Assembly (NCBI GenBank): GCA_003153555.1
Contig: PLZS01000157.1
Location: 1-64,000 of the forward strand
Source of the DNA: Candidatus Melainabacteria bacterium
Lineage (GTDB): Bacteria > Cyanobacteriota > Vampirovibrionia > Obscuribacterales > Obscuribacteraceae
Length of the DNA stretch: 64,000 nucleotides
Direction: 5' to 3'
The notes beneath the pieces were generated by a model, which did no database searches, had not been told where the DNA came from, and was given only the letters and a program-made list of their open reading frames with translations. This document shows positions 52,738-60,211 of the stretch, piece by piece; the first letter of the stretch is position 1, and each line of letters begins with the position of its first letter. The position numbers and the translations under genes are program-made.

Positions 52738-53019
52738 TCAGTATCTACACCCTGGAGTGTAGTCTTCGGACTTCTGTATAGAATGTCCACCGACCTGGCA
52801 AAGCGAATCCGAGTTGCGCTGAACGAGAACCTGGCTAATGCTGCTCTTTATTAAAGAAACAAGATTTGCCAGCGCGCGAGCGATAGAAAACTTCATTTGT
52901 GTTTGTGCATGAGCCTTTCTACGCAAACTGCGAATATCAGCAACGGTCATTCGTTTTTCTGGATTCAAGTCTTCAAGAGAGCCCAGCTCTGCTGTCGACG
53001 ATAATCGAATAACATTCAC
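52738..53019 (-). CDS. small basic protein of unknown function
   Basis: GTG 53019 is preferred because GAGGGTGT lies eight bases before it; a TTG start 20 codons upstream is weaker. The 93 residues are rich in Arg, Lys, Ser and Leu, with an amphipathic helix (TVADIRSLRRKAHAQTQMKF, then SIARALANLVSLIKSSISQ). No family is recognised. It sits divergent from proB, 154 bases away. The helix could contact nucleic acid or membrane, but nothing specific is seen. Confidence 0.45.
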   Translation of the reverse strand: MNVIRLSSTAELGSLEDLNPEKRMTVADIRSLRRKAHAQTQMKFSIARALANLVSLIKSSISQVLVQRNSDSLCQVGGHSIQKSEDYTPGCRY

Positions 53020-53173
53020 TATTACACCCTCAACACCTAAGACCGACTTAATAATAAGTCTTCGTGCCACCAAACTCAAGAGGAAGTTTACTTGGCAACG
53101 CTTTGATAGTCAACTAATTGATAGCGTTAAAGCTTGTAGAATACGTATACTTCAGATACTTAGAAGAAAAACA

Positions 53174-54343
53174 ATGTCACAATTAGACCGACGCGAATTA
53201 ATCAAGCGCTCGCGCAGGGTGGTTGTCAAGCTGGGCACAGCCGTCCTTATGAGCGACGAAGACGGCATCGCCTTGAGCCGATTTTATTCGTTTATCGAAG
53301 GACTTGCTGCGATTAAAAAGAGTGGTCGCGAAGTATTATTGGTCACTTCGGGGGCTGTGGGACTGGGTTCCCAAAAACTGGGTTACGGCACCAAACCTAA
53401 ACTGCTTCCCCAAAAACAAGCATGCGCCGCTGTTGGACAGGGACGGTTGATGGCGCTCTATTCAGACGCCTTTGACCGCCTCGGTATTATCGCTGCGCAA
53501 ATCCTCCTAACTGAAGAAGATTTTTCAAATAGACAACGTTATCTGAACTTGAGAAGTACCATCGCTGAATTGGTCTCGATGGGCGCAATCCCTGTCTTCA
53601 ACGAGAATGACACGGTGTCGACGGCGGAAATTGAGCCCCTGCGTACGTCATCTGAATTCAAAGTAAATTTCGGAGACAACGACAAATTGTCAGCACTGGT
53701 GGCAAGTAAAATTGATGCAGACTTGCTGCTGATCCTTACTGACGTAGAGGGTTTGTACACAGCCGATCCTCGTTCGGATGAAGACGCCAATTTGATTTCG
53801 GTGGTGGAAAACATTACACCTGAAATAGAAGCACTGGCATCAGGTGAAAAATCAAAAGTGGGCAGGGGTGGCATGAAAACCAAACTGGCTGCCGCTCGAG
53901 TTGCCACCCAATCCGGCTGCGCTACGATCATAGCTGGTGGCAAAATACCAAACGTAATTGAAAAGATATTCGCCTACGAAGATCTCGGCACGATTTTTCT
54001 GCCGCACGCCATGCGCAGTGGAAAATCAAAGTGGATCGCGTTTGCCACCACGGTCAAGGCAGCGATAGTCATCAACAAGGGCGCTCAGGATGCCCTTCTC
54101 CGCAGGAAAGCGAGTTTGCTTCCTGCCGGCGTAACCGAAGTTCGCGGAACATTTAATCGAGGCGATGTGGTAAGCGTTGTTGATGATACAGGCAATGAAT
54201 TCGCGCGCGGCATCGTAAATTATTCAAGCGCGGAAGCAAAAAAGATTTCCGGTATGCACTCTGATCATATTGATGAAGTTATCGAAAGCAGAAACTATGA
54301 CGCATTGATAACGCGTGATAATATCGCTTTCTTGGAAGCCTAA
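53174..54343 (+). CDS. proB: glutamate 5-kinase
   Basis: Glutamate 5-kinase (EC 2.7.2.11) makes gamma-glutamyl phosphate from glutamate and ATP, the first step of proline synthesis. The 389 residues have the amino-acid-kinase fold (VVVKLGTAVLM, LLVTSGAVGLG, PVFNENDTVST, FGDNDKLSALVA, LLILTDVEGLYTADPR, GRGGMKTKLAAARVA). A C-terminal PUA domain begins near residue 290 (AQDALLRRKASLLPAGVTEV). The length matches the PUA-bearing form. The ATG at 53174 is used. It is the first gene of a proBAC operon. Confidence 0.96.
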   Translation: MSQLDRRELIKRSRRVVVKLGTAVLMSDEDGIALSRFYSFIEGLAAIKKSGREVLLVTSGAVGLGSQKLGYGTKPKLLPQKQACAAVGQGRLMALYSDAFDRLGIIAAQILLTEEDFSNRQRYLNLRSTIAELVSMGAIPVFNENDTVSTAEIEPLRTSSEFKVNFGDNDKLSALVASKIDADLLLILTDVEGLYTADPRSDEDANLISVVENITPEIEALASGEKSKVGRGGMKTKLAAARVATQSGCATIIAGGKIPNVIEKIFAYEDLGTIFLPHAMRSGKSKWIAFATTVKAAIVINKGAQDALLRRKASLLPAGVTEVRGTFNRGDVVSVVDDTGNEFARGIVNYSSAEAKKISGMHSDHIDEVIESRNYDALITRDNIAFLEA

Positions 54344-54353
54344 CGGGTGTGCA

Positions 54354-55730
54354 ATGACTGGTTCTAAAGAAAATCAGCTTACAGCGAAGACGCAAACGTC
54401 TGCGTCCATTTTGGATTTAGCCGAGAGGGCAAAGCGAGCAGCCAACGCCATTGCTGTCATGTCTAACGACGAGCGCAATGAAGCTTTACTGGCAATTGCC
54501 GGTGAGATTGCCACTCACGAACGCGAAATCCTGGCAGCCAACCAAAGAGATTTAAGCAATGCAGCTACCCTGCTGTCCCAGGGAAAGCTCACTCAAGCCC
54601 TGGTGGACAGACTGAAACTGGACAGCAACAAGCTCTCTTCGGTTGTCGCGGGCATTCGACAAATTGCAAAGATGCCTGATCCAATCGGCAAAATAGACCT
54701 GGCTCGTGAACTCGATACTGATTTAGAACTGCAACGAATCACCTGCCCGATCGGATTGATTGGCGTAATCTTCGAAGCTCGACCCGACGCCTTACCTCAA
54801 ATTGCCTCTTTGTGCCTGAAGAGCGCCAACGGCATAATCCTAAAAGGGGGCGCGGAGGCTGAACATTCCAATCGTGTTCTCTTTGATTGCTTGAAACAAG
54901 CTGCGGTGCGTGCGGGCGTGCCAGGCGATGCTCTGGTGTTGCTTGAATCTCGCGCGGATGTGAGCGAATTATTGAAAGCAGATCGTTTTGTTGACTTGAT
55001 CATTCCACGCGGTTCCAGTGCGCTTGTCAGACACATCCAAGACAACACACACATACCTGTATTAGGGCACGCAGAAGGTGTTTGCCATGTTTACGTGGAC
55101 GCCTCTGCAGACCTGATGAAGGCCGTTTCGATTATTTGCGACGCCAAAGCGCAGTACCCATCTGCGTGTAATGCGGCGGAAACTATACTGATCCACAAAT
55201 CATTAGCCTCACGGCTAATGCCGAAACTCTCAAAAAGTTTGGCTGAAGCGGGAGTCTCGATGCGATGCGATGCTCAGGCTCTAACGATGGTTGGCGATAA
55301 TCCTTCTGCTCTAGCTACCGAAGCGGATTGGAGCACCGAATATGGAGACTTGATTGTCTCGATAAAGATCGTCGAAGACATCGATCAAGCAATTGAACAC
55401 ATCAATCATTATGGTTCTGGACACACCGATGCAATGATCGGAGAAGACACAAATGCATTTGACAAATTTTTTGCTCAAGTCAATTCTGCTGGAGTGTATC
55501 TGAATGCATCCACTCGCTTCGCCGATGGCTTCAGATATGGGTTTGGTGCCGAGGTGGGCATCAGCACATCCAAGCAACATCCTCGAGGACCGGTGGGTAT
55601 TGAAGGTCTGGTCACTTACAAATACAAATTAATAGGGAACGGGCATGTGGTGGCAGATTATGCCGGCGCTGACGCCAAACAGTTCACTCATCGAGATTTA
55701 AAGCTGCAGCCAAAACAGGAAGATTACTAA
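54354..55730 (+). CDS. proA: glutamate-5-semialdehyde dehydrogenase (gamma-glutamyl phosphate reductase)
   Basis: ProA (EC 1.2.1.41) reduces gamma-glutamyl phosphate to glutamate 5-semialdehyde with NADPH. The ATG at 54354 lies 10 bases after the proB stop; a TTG- or ATA-type extension is rejected. The 458 residues have the family text PIGLIGVIFEARPDALPQIA, LKGGAEAEHSN, VLGHAEGVCHVYVD and the catalytic Cys in YPSACNAAETIL, ending with FRYGFGAEVGISTSKQHPRG and GPVGIEGL. The length is slightly above the usual 417-450 because of an N-terminal polar lead. Its stop overlaps the proC start by one base. Confidence 0.96.
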   Translation: MTGSKENQLTAKTQTSASILDLAERAKRAANAIAVMSNDERNEALLAIAGEIATHEREILAANQRDLSNAATLLSQGKLTQALVDRLKLDSNKLSSVVAGIRQIAKMPDPIGKIDLARELDTDLELQRITCPIGLIGVIFEARPDALPQIASLCLKSANGIILKGGAEAEHSNRVLFDCLKQAAVRAGVPGDALVLLESRADVSELLKADRFVDLIIPRGSSALVRHIQDNTHIPVLGHAEGVCHVYVDASADLMKAVSIICDAKAQYPSACNAAETILIHKSLASRLMPKLSKSLAEAGVSMRCDAQALTMVGDNPSALATEADWSTEYGDLIVSIKIVEDIDQAIEHINHYGSGHTDAMIGEDTNAFDKFFAQVNSAGVYLNASTRFADGFRYGFGAEVGISTSKQHPRGPVGIEGLVTYKYKLIGNGHVVADYAGADAKQFTHRDLKLQPKQEDY

Positions 55731-56560
55731 TGTTGCACGGCAAAAAACTAGGAGTCATAGGGGTCGGTAAACTAGGTGAAGCGTTGATCGCCGGCTTGTT
55801 AAAGCAGGGTGATCTGAAAGTTGGTGATATCACCGGCAGTGTTCACCAAGAATCGTCAATCGATCGCGTCAGAGAACGATTGGGTATTGAGACGACACTG
55901 GACAACAAGCAACTGGCCAAAGACCGAGATATCATCATCATCGCTGTTAAGCCGCAGAACATGGACAAGGTGCTGCGCGAAATTGCAGACGAGTTGCGCC
56001 CAAACCAATTACTGATTTCGGTGGCGGCATCAGTGACAACAAATTTTGTTGAAGAAAGGATGACCAAAGAAATTCCTGTTGTTCGCGCTATGCCCAATAC
56101 ACCTAGCGTCATGAACGCCGGCATGACTGGACTCTGCCTTGGGAAACATTCCACTGCCGAACATAAAGGCACTGCAGAAGCAATTTTCAATTGCGTCGGC
56201 AAAACGGTATTTGTAGACGAAAGTCTGATGGATGGCGTGACGGCGCTTTCGGCAAGCGGCCCGGCCTATCTTTACGTGGTGATCGAATCACTGGCAGAAG
56301 CCGGAGTAAAGCTGGGTATTTCCAGAGAGGTTTCAACTCTTCTTGCCGCTCAAACAATGTATGGCGCTGCCCGGATGGTGCTTGAGTCAAAGGCACATCC
56401 AGCTTTGTTAAAAGATATGGTTACTACTCCAGCCGGCTGCACCATAGATGGGTTGATGGAGTTGGAAGAAGGCAAACTGCGAGTGACGCTGATCAAGGCG
56501 GTTGTAAAAGCAGCGGAGCGCGCAAGAGAGCTTGTTAATAATCAGAACAGCTCAAAGTAA
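55730..56560 (+). CDS. proC: pyrroline-5-carboxylate reductase
   Basis: ProC (EC 1.5.1.2) completes proline synthesis by NAD(P)H-dependent reduction of pyrroline-5-carboxylate. The 276 residues show the dinucleotide motif GVIGVGKLGEALIAGLL, IIIIAVKPQNMDKVL, VRAMPNTPSVMNAGMTGL, the DGVTALSASGPAYLYVVIES active region and the tail DMVTTPAGCTIDGLMELEEG. The ATG overlaps the proA stop (TAATG). With proB and proA this gives a complete three-step pathway in one operon. Confidence 0.97.
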   Translation: MLHGKKLGVIGVGKLGEALIAGLLKQGDLKVGDITGSVHQESSIDRVRERLGIETTLDNKQLAKDRDIIIIAVKPQNMDKVLREIADELRPNQLLISVAASVTTNFVEERMTKEIPVVRAMPNTPSVMNAGMTGLCLGKHSTAEHKGTAEAIFNCVGKTVFVDESLMDGVTALSASGPAYLYVVIESLAEAGVKLGISREVSTLLAAQTMYGAARMVLESKAHPALLKDMVTTPAGCTIDGLMELEEGKLRVTLIKAVVKAAERARELVNNQNSSK

Positions 56561-56566
56561 TATAAG

Positions 56567-58495
56567 ATGTTCACCTTTTCGGATCACGACTACAAATGGT
56601 GCGTCGAGTGCTGCGGAAACATCCGCAAAGATGCCTTCTCCTGCAAGTTTTGCCACAAGCCGGTAGGCAGCAAATTGCTTCAGGCGAAATTGCCGCAAAA
56701 CGTCGGCGGATTTATCACTTCGGCCGCGCGCCAGCTTCCCGGCTTCGATGACATTCTTCAGTCAATCCCAAGAGAGTTCAAAAAGAGAATTGACGACGCC
56801 GATGAAAAATCGCCTCCGCCATACATCGGTTTGAGCCCCGGCGTGGATCCTGGTGAGAATCGCCATCGCGAGCGCAATTCTAATATCTGTCCGCCTAACC
56901 CGCCGAATGCGATTGTCTCAGGGCTAGTCTGGGACATTTTGATTAGTCTCCATGCTCAAGGTTTGTCATTGACCAAGATATGTTCAGATCCGCGTTTGCA
57001 ACTTATCGAGCTGAGTCCTGGAGAAATCAGTGCAGAGTACGAACAGCGAGTCCACGAAATCAACGGCGGTCACAAGTGCAAACATTGTGCAGAGTTCGTT
57101 CGAAGCGATGATGAAGTCTGCCGTTTCTGTGGCGGAACGGCTCAAAATCCACCCAAGCCAATCAATGCCATGTTAGTTCTCACTGAAGACATCAGTCGGT
57201 TCGATCCCACTTTGCTGCGAAACATCTTGATCTGGGAAGCGGCGAAACGGCGCATTGATGAAGCACCATCGCTCGAACAGGAGGTGCTAAACAAGAATCG
57301 TATTACCGACGATGAAGTAAATCGCCAGATTCTTACGTTACGTCAGAACCCTGATCAAATGCCGCGTTCACGCTGGCGGCAGCGCATGTTTGATCTGGGC
57401 ATTTCTCCTGGCTATCACGAGGCTGGCCAAGAATTTGATCTGGATTATTTTATGCTCGAGGATCTAGCGATGCTCGGCAGGGCCTTGACTCCTGATTTCG
57501 CGAAGAATGAGCACGCCGATGCGCAGCAGGCATTGATCGTTTTTGACCATGCTCTAAATCGCTGGCAAAATAATCGCTTCTATGCCCAGCAGAAATATCT
57601 GTTGTTGAGCGGCAAAGCGATGGTTTACTTACACCTTAACGAGGACGAAAATTATCAACGGTTTAAGCGCGAAGGGGACGAGGCTCTTCTCGAAATGATC
57701 CCAGAAGAAATGCGGAGATCGTTGCAGGAAAGTATGAACGAACCAAAGATGCCTCTGCTTGATGGACTAGATAAAATGGATCCGGAGCAGCGACTACAGT
57801 CCCTTGAAAATGTCGAAAAAGACTTCATCGAGGGACAGACAGAAAGACTTGATCGCATGAACGCATTGATTCCGGGTCTGGGCGAGGTGTTCCAAGGTAT
57901 TGGCGCAGCTTCAAATCGGATGTTGCAAGTGAGCAAATACGCATTGAAGGCACAAAGCGCACTTGAGAAATCGGATCCTGACTCGGCATGTAAAGAGTAC
58001 GAATCAGCGATCGTCCTCTTGGGCACCGATGTGCACGATGTTAGCCGGAGAGCCGAATTGTTGTTACAGCTTGCCAATGCACAGTTAGTAAAGGGAGATA
58101 AGGAGTCAGCGGAGGATAGCTTCAGGCGCGCCTTTGCAGACGCCGCCGACGTTCTCGAAGCAGACCTTGATCCCAATCCATCCAGCCAGGCGCATCACAA
58201 ATACGCATGCTTCCTTCGCGACAATGGAACATATTCTTCTGCGGAAGAGCACTTCCTAAAAGCGTTTTCCTTTTACTCTCAGAGTCGGGAACGCTTGATC
58301 GACAAGGGCTGGCTGCCCGCAGATTCGCCGCGCGACTCCTGGCGCATGAAAGAAGACTATGCAAAACTTCTGCATTCAATGGCGCGCTACGACGAGGCCA
58401 AAGTAGTGGCAGCGGAAAGTGCGGTGCTCAAAGAACACGAAGAGGAAGAAGAGCGGCAGCACAAGCTAAAAAGAAGCAAAGAGAAGGAAAGTTGA
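56567..58495 (+). CDS. double zinc-ribbon / TPR protein in the proline operon
   Basis: The ATG is six bases after the proC stop, so it is probably the fourth gene of the operon. The 642 residues contain two four-Cys ribbons: residues about 12-35 (CVECCGNIRKDAFSCKFC) and about 170-192 (CKHCAEFVRSDDEVCRFC). A helical region follows, and the C-terminal 200 residues hold TPR-like repeats (SALEKSDPDSACKEYESAI and NAQLVKGDKESAEDSFRRA). It ends with a charged helix (EEEERQHKLKRSKEKES). It has no enzyme motif. The role is unknown; its place suggests it tracks proline synthesis or is only co-expressed. Confidence 0.75.
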   Translation: MFTFSDHDYKWCVECCGNIRKDAFSCKFCHKPVGSKLLQAKLPQNVGGFITSAARQLPGFDDILQSIPREFKKRIDDADEKSPPPYIGLSPGVDPGENRHRERNSNICPPNPPNAIVSGLVWDILISLHAQGLSLTKICSDPRLQLIELSPGEISAEYEQRVHEINGGHKCKHCAEFVRSDDEVCRFCGGTAQNPPKPINAMLVLTEDISRFDPTLLRNILIWEAAKRRIDEAPSLEQEVLNKNRITDDEVNRQILTLRQNPDQMPRSRWRQRMFDLGISPGYHEAGQEFDLDYFMLEDLAMLGRALTPDFAKNEHADAQQALIVFDHALNRWQNNRFYAQQKYLLLSGKAMVYLHLNEDENYQRFKREGDEALLEMIPEEMRRSLQESMNEPKMPLLDGLDKMDPEQRLQSLENVEKDFIEGQTERLDRMNALIPGLGEVFQGIGAASNRMLQVSKYALKAQSALEKSDPDSACKEYESAIVLLGTDVHDVSRRAELLLQLANAQLVKGDKESAEDSFRRAFADAADVLEADLDPNPSSQAHHKYACFLRDNGTYSSAEEHFLKAFSFYSQSRERLIDKGWLPADSPRDSWRMKEDYAKLLHSMARYDEAKVVAAESAVLKEHEEEEERQHKLKRSKEKES

Positions 58496-58526
58496 AGACG
58501 AGTAGTTTATGAATTTCCTGTGCCAC

Positions 58527-58600
58527 CGCACGGAACAGCCTCAGTAATTAGATTTCGCTGAGGCGCACGGAACAGGCGCAGTGTTCAGATTTCGCTGAGA
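58527..58600. repeat. two tandem 37-bp repeats between convergent genes
   Basis: Copies at 58527-58563 and 58564-58600 share cgcacggaacag, cag and agatttcgctgag with four or five differences. The first contains an inverted pair CCTCAG/CTGAGG that can form a hairpin. They fill the gap between the ribbon/TPR gene and the third paralogue, and may serve as a bidirectional terminator. Confidence 0.6.
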
Positions 58601-60112
58601 TCACGAGGGGAACAGCAGGATTGGATGCGGCAAAGTTTTAGCAGTTTCCTTAGCTTGTCTGGCTGCGGCGATCACCACTTCAGGATCAACGCAAGTCTGG
58701 GGAATGGTGGCAATACCAACTGCCGCAAGCACAGCTTCATTTCGATTACCAGCACTCAGGCCTTCGGCGGTAACCGCAGCATGAATAGCTGAAGCAAATT
58801 CCATTGCGCCGAGGCTATCGGTGCCCGAAAGAAGGGCGGCGAACTCTCCGCCACTGAGGTGAGTGACTATATCTATTGGCGAGATCACTGACTGAATTCG
58901 CTCAATGATCGAGAACAGGGCTGGTCCAGGCAAAGGCAGGGTCTCCTTACCCAATCGCAAAGCCACTTCGAACACAACCACAGACAGTGGTGAGCCTGCT
59001 TTCTGGTACAAAGCAAAATCTCGAAACAAAAAGTAAACGAAAGCAGCAAAAGAATTCAATCCGGACGCGGGATCGATCATGGTGTTATTTACTACTTCCA
59101 CCAACGTCACATCAAGCTTGATTGGTGGCGGCAGCGGCACGCCAGGGGCGGATGGTGGTGCTGGCTGAACGCTAGGCACAGGAGCGGAGGGTGGTGATGC
59201 CTGTGCGCCTGGCAGATCAGGAGCGGATGGTGGTGATGTCTGTGCGCCTGGCAGATCAGGAGCGGATGGGGGTGATGTCTGTGCGCCTGGCAGATCAGGA
59301 GCGGATGGGGGTGATGTCTGTAAGCCTGGCAGATCAGGAGCGGCTGGTGAAGCGTGCTGGGCACCTGGCGTCGGTGCACTGGGCGAAGGCATCGGCACCT
59401 GGTCAGCGGACAGGGGGGCGACAGGTCTCGATACATGGGGAACGGCGGCTGGCGTTCCTGGGAACAACGCAGGCATGTTGCTTCGCGAGGCTTTCGGGTT
59501 AAAGACCGGTGGCTGAACTAAATCATTGACCCAAGAATCAGAAACGGGCGGTGTTACCTGTGGTGGCGCTGAAAAAGCATTTGCCGCTTGCTGATCAGAT
59601 TTCGTGTAAAAGTTTGATTGTTGCACTGGCGCATGGGCTCCAGATTGGGATTGCGAAGGATCGCCCCCCATTACGATCGGCTGGGCACTGGTGCCTGCTG
59701 TGAACGGATTGTCCATGTCCATACCGACCCCAGCGAGCCCGACACCGAGCGACATCGGTTGAGATGGCGCTTGCACCTGCTCGCCGTCTTCGGGGACATA
59801 CTGAGAGTCGACCTTGATTTTGCTCTGCACCATCAAGACGTCTTCAGTCGAACGATTCCATATCCTGATAGCGCTAGGACCGTCACCTCTTTGCAACGTC
59901 CAGCTCGGCGGTACTCTGTTACCAGCCGACATAACCAATTTAACAATGAACAATTGGTGATTGTTTGGATGCTCAAATGGCAGCTCAATGGTTTTGCCCA
60001 TCCGTTTTTGGGCCTCTGAAATTGCGTATCTGAGATCGTCGGTAGTGGGCGTTGCATTCATTTGCGGCAGTCTGAATGTCTGAGCAGTGCTTAAAGAATC
60101 GAATAAAGGCAT
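58601..60112 (-). CDS. proline-rich protein, paralogue C: shared N-terminal domain plus degenerate GGDEF domain
   Basis: ATG 60112 gives 503 residues, with GAGG about ten bases before it. The first 100 residues hold the same N-terminal domain as the genes at 12374 and 38698 (GKTIELPFEHPNNHQLFIV, PPSWTLQRGDG). A Pro/Ser/Ala linker follows, including a 39-bp tandem repeat (59201-59356). The last 160 residues look like a GGDEF domain: DPASGLNSFAAFVYFLF, SPLSVVVFEV, HLSGGEFAALLSGT in place of RxGGDEF, and AVGIATIPQ. The motif reads SGGEF, so cyclase activity is doubtful, though c-di-GMP binding or regulation is possible. Confidence 0.75.
   Translation of the reverse strand: MPLFDSLSTAQTFRLPQMNATPTTDDLRYAISEAQKRMGKTIELPFEHPNNHQLFIVKLVMSAGNRVPPSWTLQRGDGPSAIRIWNRSTEDVLMVQSKIKVDSQYVPEDGEQVQAPSQPMSLGVGLAGVGMDMDNPFTAGTSAQPIVMGGDPSQSQSGAHAPVQQSNFYTKSDQQAANAFSAPPQVTPPVSDSWVNDLVQPPVFNPKASRSNMPALFPGTPAAVPHVSRPVAPLSADQVPMPSPSAPTPGAQHASPAAPDLPGLQTSPPSAPDLPGAQTSPPSAPDLPGAQTSPPSAPDLPGAQASPPSAPVPSVQPAPPSAPGVPLPPPIKLDVTLVEVVNNTMIDPASGLNSFAAFVYFLFRDFALYQKAGSPLSVVVFEVALRLGKETLPLPGPALFSIIERIQSVISPIDIVTHLSGGEFAALLSGTDSLGAMEFASAIHAAVTAEGLSAGNRNEAVLAAVGIATIPQTCVDPEVVIAAARQAKETAKTLPHPILLFPS
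59201..59356. repeat. 39-bp tandem repeat (minisatellite) inside paralogue C
   Basis: A 39-bp unit is repeated with near identity at 59201-59239, 59240-59278, 59279-59317 and, partly, 59318-59356. On the coding strand it encodes 13 residues, PSAPDLPGAQTSP-type. The repeats extend the linker of the protein and should be length-variable between strains. Confidence 0.75.
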
Positions 60113-60211
60113 GCGTTTTAAACCTCACCGCCAACGTTAGCGCGTTAGTCCCCAATTAAACCATATTACCGCATCAGGCTCAGTCCACGGCACTGAGCGG
60201 CCGAAAGCAAG

